From contig NZ_JACGWT010000001.1 of assembly GCF_014137855.1 (NCBI RefSeq), positions 1,016,421 to 1,080,420 on the forward strand: 64,000 bases of DNA. Reading direction: 5' to 3'. Below the pieces are notes generated by a model that was not told the DNA's origin, did no database searches, and saw nothing but the letters and a program-made list of their open reading frames with translations. This document shows positions 34,254 through 42,514 of the stretch, one piece after another; within the stretch, counting starts at the first letter, position 1; each line of letters starts with the position of its first letter. Made by a program: the position numbers and the translations under genes. This DNA comes from Microlunatus kandeliicorticis (GTDB taxonomy: Bacteria > Actinomycetota > Actinomycetes > Propionibacteriales > Propionibacteriaceae).

Positions 34254-35189
34254 TCAGGCTCCTGTCTGCTGGCGACCGGTGAAGACGGCGACGGCGATCA
34301 GCACCAGCCAGATCAGCCCGAAGATCTGCAGCACCCGGTCGCGGAGCACCACGTCCTCGGGTTCGCCGGCGTTGCCGGCGTCGACGTCCATCGCGTAGCG
34401 GAGCAGACCGAGCGTGAACGGTGCGATGGAGATCGCGGTCCAGCCGATCCCGAACGCGCCCCGGCTGAGGTTCTCGAACGCCCAGAGGCTGTAGCTGATC
34501 AGCACCATCGCGGCGGCCAGCATCCAGGCGAACCGCAGGTAGGACTCGGAGTAGCGGGCCAGCGACCGGCGGGTGCCGGCCTCGGCGCCGAGGCTGAGCA
34601 TCTCGGAGTAGCGCTTGCCCGCCACCATGAACAGTGAGCCGAACGACGCGACGAGCAGGAACCACTGGCTGAGCGCGAGGTCGTTGGCCACGCCGCCGGC
34701 CACCGCGCGGAGCAGGAAGCCGCTCGAGACCATGGCCAGGTCGATCACCGGCTGGTGCTTGAGGAAGGTCGAGTAGATGATCTGCAGGCCGAGGTAGACG
34801 GCCAGGGTGATGCCGAGCTCGACCGAGGTGGCGAACCCGATGGCGAACCCGGCGACCCCGACGATGCCGGCCAGCACCCAGGCCGCACTGATCCGCAGCT
34901 CACCGGCCGGGATCGGCCGCAGCCGCTTCTTCGGGTGGAGCCGGTCCTCCTCGATGTCGCGGATGTCGTTGATCAGGTAGACGCACCCGCTGATCAGGCA
35001 GAACGCCACGAAGGCGAGCGCGGAGTCGAGCAGCACGGCGGGCCGGAAGAGCACCCCGGCGGCCAGCGGGACGGTCAGCACCAGCACGTTCTTGATCCAC
35101 TGGCGCGGACGCAGGGCGCGGACGGCCGCGGGCACCCGGGACCGCCGGACGGCGGTGCCGGACTCGGGCTCGGCGGATTGCACAACCAT
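34254..35189 (-). CDS. ubiA: Decaprenyl-phosphate phosphoribosyltransferase (UbiA family)
   Basis: Polytopic UbiA prenyltransferase-like protein of 311 aa (about nine membrane segments) that transfers 5-phosphoribose from PRPP to decaprenyl phosphate, first step to decaprenylphosphoryl arabinose. The metal motif NDIRDIEEDR begins at Asn74 (Asp75, Asp78, Asp82), and PRQWIKN at the N-terminus and KHQPVIDL mid-protein are family marks. First gene of the operon; ATG with TAACCT 9 nt upstream and no ribosome binding site. The missing pentosyl phosphatase is not adjacent. Confidence 0.92.
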   Translation of the reverse strand: MVVQSAEPESGTAVRRSRVPAAVRALRPRQWIKNVLVLTVPLAAGVLFRPAVLLDSALAFVAFCLISGCVYLINDIRDIEEDRLHPKKRLRPIPAGELRISAAWVLAGIVGVAGFAIGFATSVELGITLAVYLGLQIIYSTFLKHQPVIDLAMVSSGFLLRAVAGGVANDLALSQWFLLVASFGSLFMVAGKRYSEMLSLGAEAGTRRSLARYSESYLRFAWMLAAAMVLISYSLWAFENLSRGAFGIGWTAISIAPFTLGLLRYAMDVDAGNAGEPEDVVLRDRVLQIFGLIWLVLIAVAVFTGRQQTGA

Positions 35190-35259
35190 GACCCGACGAG
35201 GTTATCGGGGTGGACGGGTCCGCCGCGATTCGACGCGACCGCGCTGGCTCCGTCCTCAG

Positions 35260-35334
35260 TGTGGTCCTGCCGTGTGGTCGTGCAGTGTGGTGATGCGGTG
35301 TGGTCCTGCCGTGTGGTCGTGCCGTGTGGTGGCC
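35260..35334. repeat. 13-bp tandem repeat upstream of ubiA
   Basis: Five exact-length units of TGTGGTCNTGCNG and a partial sixth, starting every 13 bp at 35260, 35273, 35286, 35299 and 35312. Units 1 and 4 are identical; 2 and 5 differ by one base. They sit 70 bp upstream of ubiA and 70 bp upstream of the divergent lipoprotein gene and carry no reading frame of note. Confidence 0.85.
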
Positions 35335-35392
35335 CGGCCCGCTCGGGTCGGCGTCTGGCTGAGCGGCGGCCGGACCCGGCCGTCCCAGCCCG

Positions 35393-35398
35393 TACCGT
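35393..35398 (+). promoter_or_regulatory. Leaderless -10 box for the lipoprotein gene
   Basis: TACCGT, 6 nt before the GTG start. Confidence 0.5.
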
Positions 35399-35404
35399 GG
35401 GCGC

Positions 35405-35887
35405 GTGCGGTGGGAGCGCGAGCGGGGACGCGGGATGGCGACGGCCGTCGCCGTCGCCGTCGCCGGCACGGCTCTCGCGCTCTCCGGCTGCGCGGGCACG
35501 CCGATCGGTGCCCGCACCACGCCGACCCCGCAGCCCTCCGGGCCGAGCACGGCCGCGGTCTCGCCCAGCGCGATCCCCGACTGCGGGGTGACGCTGGCCT
35601 CGCTCGGGTTCACGAACGGGCCGCGGCTGGCCTTCACCGTCCCGCGGGACAGCTACGTCACCGCGGCCTCCGACCAGGCCGGCCTGGTCACCGTGGTGTT
35701 CGCGGCACCCACAGCCGACGACGTCTACGAATACCTGCTCGTGGCACTGCCGAAGACCGGGTTCACCGTCACCGCGCGGCACGCGGACCCGACCACGCCC
35801 GCGCTCGCGTTCACCGGGCAGGGCTGGACCGGCGAGTTCACCGGCAACGGCACCACCTCCGCGATCACCCTGCGCCCGGTCGGCTGA
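35405..35887 (+). CDS. Lipoprotein, unknown function
   Basis: Secreted protein of 160 aa. A signal peptide (about 11-28) ends in the lipobox LSGC with Cys29 as the lipidated residue. A Thr/Pro/Ser linker is followed by a compact domain (about 58-160) with two half-similar strands (PDCGVTLASLGF, ... YEYLLVALPKTGFTVTARH, ... FTGQGWTGEFTG) that I do not recognise. An inner ATG (residue 11) would also give a complete signal peptide; the GTG is preferred for its -10 box. It ends 7 nt before mntH and may be cotranscribed. Confidence 0.78.
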   Translation: MRWERERGRGMATAVAVAVAGTALALSGCAGTPIGARTTPTPQPSGPSTAAVSPSAIPDCGVTLASLGFTNGPRLAFTVPRDSYVTAASDQAGLVTVVFAAPTADDVYEYLLVALPKTGFTVTARHADPTTPALAFTGQGWTGEFTGNGTTSAITLRPVG

Positions 35888-35894
35888 GGCCGCG

Positions 35895-37154
35895 ATGACC
35901 GTCACCCGCGAGCCGTCCACCGCGACCCGGCCCGGACGCGCCGCACTCGACCGGCTCCGGCTGCTCGGCCCGGCGTTCGTGGCGGCCATCGCCTACGTCG
36001 ACCCGGGCAACGTGGCCACCAACACCGCCGCCGGCGCCGGGTTCGGCTATCTACTGCTCTGGGTGCTGGTCGGCGCCACCGTGATGGCCGGGTTGGTCCA
36101 GTACCTGTCGGCCAAGGTCGGGCTGCTCACCGGGCGGTCGCTGCCCGAGCTGGTCGGGCAGCGGAACCGCCGCGGCGCCCGGGTGGCCTACTGGCTGCAG
36201 GCCGAGGCGGTGGCGATGGCCACCGACCTGGCCGAGGTGGTCGGCGGCAGCGTCGCGCTCCAGCTCCTGTTCGGGCTGCCGCCGGTCGCCGGGGCGGTGG
36301 TCGTCGTGGTGGTCTCGACCACCCTGCTGCTGGCCCAGGACCGGCTCGGGCAGCGGACGTTCGAACGGGTGATCACCGGTCTGCTCGGCATCGTCACCCT
36401 CGGGTTCCTGGCCGGGCTGGTGTTCTCCCCGCCCGATCCGGTCGGGGTCGCGTCCGGTCTGCTGCCGCGGCTGGAGGGCACCGACAGCGTGCTGCTGGCG
36501 GTCGGCATCCTCGGCGCCACGGTGATGCCGCACGCGATCTACCTGCACTCGGCGCTGGTCCGCGACCGGCACGGCAGCCTCGACGCGGCGGGGGTGCGCC
36601 GGCTGCTGCCCGCCGTCCGGCTCGACGTGGTGCTGGCCATGCTGGTGGCCGGCGGGGTCAACGTCGGGATGCTGCTGCTGGCCGCCGACGCGCTGTCCGG
36701 ACGTCCGGAGGCGGTGGCCGCGGCGGACGGGCTGCAGGCCGCCCACGCGGCGATCGGCGCGGTGCTCGGGCCGGTCATCGCCACCTGCTTCGCCCTCGCC
36801 CTGCTGGCCTCCGGGCTGGCCTCCACCTCGGTCGGCGGCTACGCCGGTGCGGTGATCATGAGCGGGCTGCTGCACCGGCGGCTGCCGGTGCTGGTCCGCC
36901 GGCTGGTCACCGCGGTGCCGGCGCTGGTGCTGCTGGCGGTCGGGCTCGACCCGACCCGGATGCTGATCATCAGCCAGGTGGTGCTGTCCTTCGGGCTGCC
37001 GTTCGCGCTGGTCCCGCTGATCAGGATCGCGGGCGACCGGAGGCTGCTGGCGGCGGCGCCGACCCGCCGGGTCACCCTCGGGCTCGGCTGGTTGGTGGTC
37101 GGGCTGGTCTCGCTGCTCAACGTCGCGCTGATCGTCCTCACCGTCGTCGGCTGA
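35895..37154 (+). CDS. mntH: Nramp divalent metal transporter
   Basis: H+-coupled Mn2+/Fe2+ importer of 419 aa with about 11 membrane helices. Metal-binding helix 1 has DPGN at 36-39; helix 6 has MPHAIYLHS starting at Met211. The metal-site methionine of helix 6 (AxxM) is Met211 preceded by GATV, as in true Nramp metal transporters. No MntR-type site is evident; the promoter may be that of the lipoprotein gene just upstream. Confidence 0.92.
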   Translation: MTVTREPSTATRPGRAALDRLRLLGPAFVAAIAYVDPGNVATNTAAGAGFGYLLLWVLVGATVMAGLVQYLSAKVGLLTGRSLPELVGQRNRRGARVAYWLQAEAVAMATDLAEVVGGSVALQLLFGLPPVAGAVVVVVVSTTLLLAQDRLGQRTFERVITGLLGIVTLGFLAGLVFSPPDPVGVASGLLPRLEGTDSVLLAVGILGATVMPHAIYLHSALVRDRHGSLDAAGVRRLLPAVRLDVVLAMLVAGGVNVGMLLLAADALSGRPEAVAAADGLQAAHAAIGAVLGPVIATCFALALLASGLASTSVGGYAGAVIMSGLLHRRLPVLVRRLVTAVPALVLLAVGLDPTRMLIISQVVLSFGLPFALVPLIRIAGDRRLLAAAPTRRVTLGLGWLVVGLVSLLNVALIVLTVVG

Positions 37155-37187
37155 GCGCGCCCCGGACGGCGGTCGTCGGCCGCCGGG

Positions 37188-37817
37188 TCAGGAGGCGGGG
37201 CGGGCCCAGAGGTCGGGCCAGTCCAGCCCGAGCTCGCCGACCAGGGCCCGCAGCAGCGGCAGGCTGATCCCGACGACGTTGTGCGGGTCGCCCTCGATCC
37301 CGGTGACGAAGGCGCCACCCAGCCCGTCCAGGGTGAAGGCGCCGGCCACCACCAGCGGTTCGCCGGTGGCCACGTAGGCCTCGATCTCGGCGTCGGTGAG
37401 GTCGGCGAAGTGGACGGTGGTCGCGGCGGCCCGTCCGACCCGGCGCACGTCGCCGCCCTCGACCAGCAGCAGCCGGTGGCCGGTGTGGAGCACCCCGGAC
37501 CGACCGCGCATCCGCCGCCACCGCTCGGTGGCCACCGCGGCGGTGTGCGGCTTGCCGAAGACCTCGCCGTCGAGCTCGAGCACCGAGTCGCAGCCGATCA
37601 CCAGGGCCGGGCCGGCACCGACCCGCGGCAGCACGGCGTCGGCCTTGAGCTCGGCCAGCTGCTGGGCCAGCTCGGCGGGGACGGTGGTGGTCACCACGGT
37701 CTCGTCGACCCCGGAGACGATCACCTCCGGGTCCAGCCCGGCGGACCGCAGCGTGGCCAGCCGGGCCGGCGAGGCGGAGCCGAGGACGACCCGGAGCCGG
37801 GACCCGGCCGGGATCAC
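37188..37817 (-). CDS. maf: Maf-family nucleoside triphosphate pyrophosphatase
   Basis: Protein of 209 aa hydrolysing non-canonical or surplus NTPs (dTTP/UTP or m7GTP types) to NMP and pyrophosphate. SASPAR at 14-19, VDETV at 37-41 and GCDSVLEL around the catalytic Asp77 are the Maf signatures; GDPHNVVGISLPLL near the end is typical. The GTG start overlaps the DUF885 gene stop by 4 nt. Confidence 0.9.
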   Translation of the reverse strand: MIPAGSRLRVVLGSASPARLATLRSAGLDPEVIVSGVDETVVTTTVPAELAQQLAELKADAVLPRVGAGPALVIGCDSVLELDGEVFGKPHTAAVATERWRRMRGRSGVLHTGHRLLLVEGGDVRRVGRAAATTVHFADLTDAEIEAYVATGEPLVVAGAFTLDGLGGAFVTGIEGDPHNVVGISLPLLRALVGELGLDWPDLWARPAS

Positions 37818-39544
37818 AACCGGGCCAGCGCGCGGCGCAGCGGGTCGAGCCCCATCGGGCCGAGGTTGAGCGCGTCGGCGTGGAACTGCCGCAGGTCGAA
37901 CGCGTCGCCCTGGCGGGCCTGCGTCTCGGCGCGCGCCTCGAGCCAGATCCGCTCGCCGATCTTGTAGCTCGGCGCCTGGCCCGGCCAGCCGAGGTAGCGG
38001 TCGACCTCGAACCGCAGCGTCGGCTCGTCGGTGGAGGTGTGGGCCATGATGAACTCGAGCCCGGCCTGCGGGGTCCACCGCTCACCCGGGCGGAAACCGA
38101 GGTGGTTGTCGGCGGGGATGGGCAGCTGCAAATGCATGCCGATGTCGATGATCACCCGGATGGCCCGGAACGCCTGCGCGTCGAGCATCCCCATCTTGTT
38201 GCCGGGGTCGTCGAGATAGCCGAGGTCGTCCATCAGCCGCTCGGCGTAGAGCGCCCACCCCTCGCCGTGCCCGGAGACCCAGCAGAGCTGCCGCTGCCAG
38301 CGGTTGAACAGGTCCGCCCGATAGGCGTTCTGGGCGACCTGGAGGTGGTGACCGGGGACGCCCTCGTGGTAGACGGTGGTCACCTCCTTCCAGGTGGAGA
38401 AGGTGTCGATGCCCTCCGGCACCGCCCACCACATCCGGCCCGGGCGGGAGAAGTCCTCGGTGGGGCCGGTGTAGTAGATCGCCCCGTCGTGGGTGGGGGC
38501 CAGGCAGCACTCGATCTTGCGGATCGGCTCCGGGATGTCGAAGTGGGTGCCCGACAGATCGGCCAGCGCACGGTCGGCGAGCCCCTGCATCCAGTCGCGG
38601 AAGGCCTCGGCGCTGGCGATCCGGCGCTGCGGGTCGGCGTCGAGCGCGGCCCAGGCGGCGTGGATGTCGTCGCTGCCGGTGAGCTCGCGGGCGATCCGCC
38701 GCTGCTGGTCCTGCAGCCGCCGCAGCTCCTCCCAGCCCCACTGGTAGGTCTCGAGCAGGTCCACCGCGGCGCCGAGGAAGTAGCGGCTGTTGAGGGCGTA
38801 GCGCTCCTCGCCGACCGCGTCGAGACTCGGCGCCTTGGGGGCGAGATCGTCGGTCAGCCAGCGGCCGAAGTCGGCGAACGCGGTCCGCGCGGTGTCGGCG
38901 GCCTCCCGCAGCTCGGCCCCGACCTCGTCGGCGTACTCCGCGGGCAGGCCGTCCACGAGCCCGGCGAAGAAGTCGTCGCTGCCGGACTGCCCGGTCCAGG
39001 ACCGGATCTGCTCGACGGTGCCGTTGATCTGCCGGACGGCCGAGACGTTGCCGTCCTGCGCCTCGGCGGCGAGCGTCTCGCGGACCTGGCCGAGCGGGGT
39101 GCCGATCTCGCGCAGCCGGGTGGCGACGTGGTGCCACGCCTCGGCGCTGTCGGTCGGCATCAGGTCGAAGATCGAGCGGATCTCCTGCGCGGCACCGGCG
39201 ATCACGCTGACCCGGCTGGTGCTGATCCGCGCGTCGTAGAGCTCACCGGCCAGCCCAAGCCGTTCGAGCATCGCCTCCTTGGCGGTGTTCTCGCGCTCGT
39301 CGGTGGGTGCGGCGGCGACCAGGGCGGCGACCGTCCGGCGGTCGAGATCGGCCAGCGCCGCGTGCCCCTCGGGGCTGTAGTCGCTCCAGCGGTCGTCGTG
39401 ACCGGGGACGCCGAGCAGAGTGGCCAGCTCGGGCTGCAGGGCGATCAGGTCGTCGACGTAGCGGTCGGCGATGGCGTCGATCGGACGCGCGGCGGCGTCG
39501 GTGTGCTGCTCGGACCCGGACGTCCCGGACTGCGGTTCGGACAC
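37814..39544 (-). CDS. DUF885 family, predicted zinc metallopeptidase
   Basis: Mostly helical soluble protein of 576 aa. The motif YHEGVPGHH at 392-400 supplies two histidines and a glutamate like an extended HExxH zinc site, and GHGEGWALYAE at 425-435 would give the third ligand, as in DUF885 and gluzincin-like peptidases. No signal peptide. The substrate is unknown. GTG start with TAGGGT 7 nt upstream. It is the first gene of a pair with maf, whose start lies inside its stop codon. Confidence 0.82.
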   Translation of the reverse strand: MSEPQSGTSGSEQHTDAAARPIDAIADRYVDDLIALQPELATLLGVPGHDDRWSDYSPEGHAALADLDRRTVAALVAAAPTDERENTAKEAMLERLGLAGELYDARISTSRVSVIAGAAQEIRSIFDLMPTDSAEAWHHVATRLREIGTPLGQVRETLAAEAQDGNVSAVRQINGTVEQIRSWTGQSGSDDFFAGLVDGLPAEYADEVGAELREAADTARTAFADFGRWLTDDLAPKAPSLDAVGEERYALNSRYFLGAAVDLLETYQWGWEELRRLQDQQRRIARELTGSDDIHAAWAALDADPQRRIASAEAFRDWMQGLADRALADLSGTHFDIPEPIRKIECCLAPTHDGAIYYTGPTEDFSRPGRMWWAVPEGIDTFSTWKEVTTVYHEGVPGHHLQVAQNAYRADLFNRWQRQLCWVSGHGEGWALYAERLMDDLGYLDDPGNKMGMLDAQAFRAIRVIIDIGMHLQLPIPADNHLGFRPGERWTPQAGLEFIMAHTSTDEPTLRFEVDRYLGWPGQAPSYKIGERIWLEARAETQARQGDAFDLRQFHADALNLGPMGLDPLRRALARL

Positions 39545-39551
39545 GGCTCCG

Positions 39552-39557
39552 ACCCTA
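39552..39557 (-). promoter_or_regulatory. Leaderless -10 box for the DUF885-maf pair
   Basis: TAGGGT on the minus strand, 7 nt before the GTG. Confidence 0.5.
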
Positions 39558-39598
39558 GCCGAACGCCCCGGTCCGGCCCCCGACGGTGGAGGCCCGGT

Positions 39599-41032
39599 TC
39601 AGCCCTCGTCGGTGGTCGACGGCCGGGCCCCGGTGACGGCGCGTCGCCAGTGCCGGCTCCAGCCGTCCGGCCCCGCCGTGTGGCCAGGGTCGTGGCCGGG
39701 CGGGTGATCGCGGGTGTCGCCGGCGGAGTCGTCGACGGGCTCTCCGGATCGGGTCGCGGCGAGCACGGTGATCAGCGCGGCCAGCTCGGCGTCGTCCGGG
39801 TGGCCGCGGACCGCGACCGGCCCGGCCGCGGCCACCTGAGTCGCGGCCGCCTGAGCCGCGGGGGCAGGGGTCGCGGGCGGAGGGGTCGCGGGGGCAGGAG
39901 CCGGGGGACCGCCCGGTGGGGCGAGGACGCCGGTCCGGTCGGATCCCGGGCCGGGGCCGGCCGCGAGCGCGTCGATGATCATCGCCCGGGTCTCCGCGGT
40001 CGTCGGGTCGTCGGACCGGTCGAGCACACGGGCGCCGAGCCCGACCCCGCCGAGCAGCGCGGCCGCCGGACCCTCCGCGGTCGCGGTGATCACCGTGACG
40101 CGGGGGACGGTGGCGGTCGCGTGCGCCGTGGCCAGCTCGGCGGCGGCGCGGACGATCCCACCCCACTCCTCGCGGGCCTCCGGGACCAGCCCGACGGAGT
40201 CGACCGAGCTGATCACCGGCAGCCCCAGCCGGTCGCACAGCCGAAGGAAGCGGGTGGTCGTGCCGAGGGCGTCGAGGTCGAGGGCGCCGCCACGGTGTGC
40301 CGGGTCCGAGGCGATCGCGCCGACGGCGCGACCGTCGATCCGGCCGAACCCGGTGATCACCGCGGCTGCGTGGTCGGGCCGCAGCTCGACCAGGGTGGCG
40401 TCGTCGAGCAGCGCGGCGAGCGTCGCCCGACCGTCGGTCCCGGCCGGTGGGAGCGGCTCGTCGGGATCGGGATCGGGGGGCGGAGGGGCGTCGGCGTTGG
40501 TGGTGACCGCGATCAGCTCGCGGACGAGCGCGACAGCGGCGTCCTGGTCGGGGACCCGGTGGGCCAGACCGGTCAGGGTGGCGTGGGTGCGGGCCCCGGC
40601 CAGCGCGTCCGCGTCGAGGGCGTCCCCGGTGGCGAGCGCCACCGTGGCCGGCGGGCTGGCCCACAGCCGGGACCCGTCGACCATGATCACCAGGTCGGCG
40701 GCCGCGGCGGCGAAGGCGGCGGGGCCGCCGACGCTGCCGGTGACCACCACGATCCGCAGGACCGCGCCCGCGCGGGCCCACGCGCCGAGCAGCAGGGTCG
40801 GGCCCGGCCCGGGGTCCTCGCCCGGATCCAGATCCCCGAACCAGCCGACCACCGGCGTCCGCTCCGCGCCGGCCCTGTCGACCAGCGCGGCGGCCCGCTC
40901 CTGGTCCCGAGCCGACGACGACCCCTCGAGCGCGACGAGCGCCACCGGGCGTCCGTCGACCGTGCCGAAGCCGGACGGTCCCGCCCCGGCGTCGAGCAAC
41001 CCGGCGGGTCCGCCGGCTGGGGTCGCGGCCAT
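39599..41032 (-). CDS. Degenerate carboxyltransferase beta-like / AccE epsilon-like fusion
   Basis: Protein of 477 aa at the place where accD5 and accE5 lie beside birA in mycobacteria. Residues about 20-360 align with acyl-CoA carboxylase beta subunits (GTVDGRPVALVA, VVVTGSVGGPAAF, ADLVIMVDGS, GARTHATLTGLAH, GFGRIDGRAVGAIASDP, LDLDALGTTTRFLRLCDRLGLPVIS, VPRVTVIT). It lacks the N-terminal ~70 residues, and the second-half catalytic RKAYGG is ATAEGP, while AVMG and the KKHG end are gone. After a Pro/Ala linker (370-404) comes VRGHPDDAELAALITVLAATR and WSRHWRR, the pattern of the small epsilon subunit. So beta and epsilon are fused, with a probably inactive beta part; a structural or regulatory role is likely. 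ATG with TAGGCT 7 nt upstream. Confidence 0.75.
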   Translation of the reverse strand: MAATPAGGPAGLLDAGAGPSGFGTVDGRPVALVALEGSSSARDQERAAALVDRAGAERTPVVGWFGDLDPGEDPGPGPTLLLGAWARAGAVLRIVVVTGSVGGPAAFAAAAADLVIMVDGSRLWASPPATVALATGDALDADALAGARTHATLTGLAHRVPDQDAAVALVRELIAVTTNADAPPPPDPDPDEPLPPAGTDGRATLAALLDDATLVELRPDHAAAVITGFGRIDGRAVGAIASDPAHRGGALDLDALGTTTRFLRLCDRLGLPVISSVDSVGLVPEAREEWGGIVRAAAELATAHATATVPRVTVITATAEGPAAALLGGVGLGARVLDRSDDPTTAETRAMIIDALAAGPGPGSDRTGVLAPPGGPPAPAPATPPPATPAPAAQAAATQVAAAGPVAVRGHPDDAELAALITVLAATRSGEPVDDSAGDTRDHPPGHDPGHTAGPDGWSRHWRRAVTGARPSTTDEG

Positions 41033-41039
41033 GGGCGGC

Positions 41040-41045
41040 AGCCTA
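41040..41045 (-). promoter_or_regulatory. Leaderless -10 box for the beta-epsilon fusion gene
   Basis: TAGGCT on the minus strand, 7 nt before the ATG. Only 15 bp separate it from the birA -10 box, so the two divergent promoters overlap. Confidence 0.5.
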
Positions 41046-41060
41046 GGCCGCAGGCCCGGG

Positions 41061-41066
41061 TAGGGT
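41061..41066 (+). promoter_or_regulatory. Leaderless -10 box for birA
   Basis: TAGGGT, 7 nt before the GTG of birA. Confidence 0.5.
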
Positions 41067-41073
41067 CGCCGCG

Positions 41074-41907
41074 GTGGAGGCACCCGCATCAGGTCCGGCC
41101 CCGCTCGACGGCCGACGGCTGGCCGCGCTGGTCACCGGCGGTCGCTGGCAGCGGGTCGGCGTGGTCGAGCAGACCGGGTCGACCAACGCCGACCTGGCCG
41201 CCGCCGCCCGTGCCGGTGCCCCCGACGGGATCGTGCTGGCCACCGGCTACCAGTCCGGCGGTCGCGGTCGGCTCAACCGCCGCTGGACCGCGCCGCCCGG
41301 GACCAGCCTCGCGCTCTCGATGCTGCTCCGGCCGGGGCCGGGCACGCTCGCGCGGTGGTCGTGGCTGCCGCTGTTGACCGGGCTGGCGGTCGCCGAGAGC
41401 CTGCGTCGCGCGGCCGAGGTGCCGGCGTTGCTCAAGTGGCCCAACGACGTCCTGGTCGGGGACCGCAAGCTCTGCGGCATCCTCGCCGAACGGATCGACA
41501 CCCCGACCGGGCCGGCCTGCGTGATCGGCGTCGGGATCAACACCGACCTGACCGAGGAACAGCTGCCGGTCCCGTGGGCGACCTCGCTCGCGCTGCTCGG
41601 CGCCCGCACCCGGGACCAGACCGTGGTCGCGGCGACGGTGCTCCGCGCGTTCGAGCTGCTCTACGCCGAGTGGCTCGACGCCCCGGCGGCCCGCCGGGAC
41701 GGCTCGGCCGCGGCAGTCGACGCCGCCTTCGCCGCCGCCTACCTGAACCGGTGCTCGACCGTCGGACGGGAAGTGCGGGTGGTGCTCGGCCCGGACGAGT
41801 CGGTCACCGGCCGGGCCGAGGCGATCGACGCCGACGGCCGGCTGGTGGTGCGGACGCCGACCGGCACCCGCGCGTTCTCGGCCGGCGACGTCGTCCACCT
41901 GCGCTGA
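41074..41907 (+). CDS. birA: Biotin--[acetyl-CoA-carboxylase] ligase
   Basis: Biotin protein ligase of 277 aa that activates biotin as biotinyl-AMP and attaches it to the carrier lysine (Lys581 of the alpha subunit in this window is a likely target). Biotin/AMP loop GRGRLNRRW at 63-71 and KWPND at 121-125 are intact, with a C-terminal SH3-like domain (about 225-277). There is no N-terminal DNA-binding domain, so it is a class I ligase and not a repressor. Confidence 0.93.
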   Translation: MEAPASGPAPLDGRRLAALVTGGRWQRVGVVEQTGSTNADLAAAARAGAPDGIVLATGYQSGGRGRLNRRWTAPPGTSLALSMLLRPGPGTLARWSWLPLLTGLAVAESLRRAAEVPALLKWPNDVLVGDRKLCGILAERIDTPTGPACVIGVGINTDLTEEQLPVPWATSLALLGARTRDQTVVAATVLRAFELLYAEWLDAPAARRDGSAAAVDAAFAAAYLNRCSTVGREVRVVLGPDESVTGRAEAIDADGRLVVRTPTGTRAFSAGDVVHLR

Positions 41908-41942
41908 CGCCGCGGCCCGACCGGATCGCTCGGGTCGCGGCG
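41908..41942. terminator. Shared terminator hairpin between birA and copC
   Basis: A 13-bp stem (one G-U pair) with a 9-nt loop begins on the base after the birA stop and ends 24 nt before the copC stop. No T run; a strong GC stem as often used in actinobacteria. Convergent genes can both use it. Confidence 0.75.
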
Positions 41943-41965
41943 TCCGAGGTCAGCAGCGCCCGGGC

Positions 41966-42514
41966 TCAGCCGCGACGGCGTCGCCGCCGGAGCAGCACCG
42001 CGGTCGGTAGACCGATCAGCACCAGCACCGCGACGACCACCAGCACGGTCCGCAGCGGTGAGCCGTCGCTCGGACCAGTGGTCGGACCGGCCGCCGTCGG
42101 GCGCCCGGTGCCGCCGCCCGCCGCCGAGGCGGTGAACCCGAACTGCCCCGAGACCGGGTGCCCGTCGGCCGAGGTGACCCGCCAGTCGACGGTGTAGGCC
42201 CCGGCCGGCGCGTCGGCGGCCACCGCCTGCCGCACGGTGTTGTCGACCAACCGCGGCGCGCCCGAGGACACGTCGCCGCCCGGCCCGCGGACCACCACCT
42301 GGGTCCCCATGGCCAGCGCAGGCTCGTCGAAGGTGAGCACCACCTCGGCGGGCACCGCGCCGACGCTGGCCCGGTCGGCGGGCGCGGTGGACTGGAGGAC
42401 GTCGTGCGCCGACGCGCTCGGCAGACGGAGCCCGGCGGTCAGCAGCAGGATGGCGGCCAGCAACGCGACCACCAGCGCGCCGGTGCGGGCCGGGCGACCC
42501 GGTCGGCCGCTCAC
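41966..42514 (-). CDS. copC: CopC-domain copper-binding protein, membrane anchored
   Basis: Exported protein of 182 aa. Signal peptide cleaved after SASA would leave His37 as the N-terminal copper ligand; Asp117 and His119 in ADGHPVSG complete the Cu(II) site of CopC. A Gly/Thr/Pro linker leads to a C-terminal membrane helix (about 154-174) ending in RRRRRR. The GTG overlaps the ycnI stop by 4 nt. It would bind copper outside the membrane and pass it to the CopD half of the fusion upstream. Confidence 0.9.
   Translation of the reverse strand: MSGRPGRPARTGALVVALLAAILLLTAGLRLPSASAHDVLQSTAPADRASVGAVPAEVVLTFDEPALAMGTQVVVRGPGGDVSSGAPRLVDNTVRQAVAADAPAGAYTVDWRVTSADGHPVSGQFGFTASAAGGGTGRPTAAGPTTGPSDGSPLRTVLVVVAVLVLIGLPTAVLLRRRRRRG

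Noticed and set aside
39599..41032. A plain functional AccD5 beta subunit
   Set aside because: It lacks the N-terminal part, the second-half catalytic motif and the C-terminus, and has an added epsilon-like domain.
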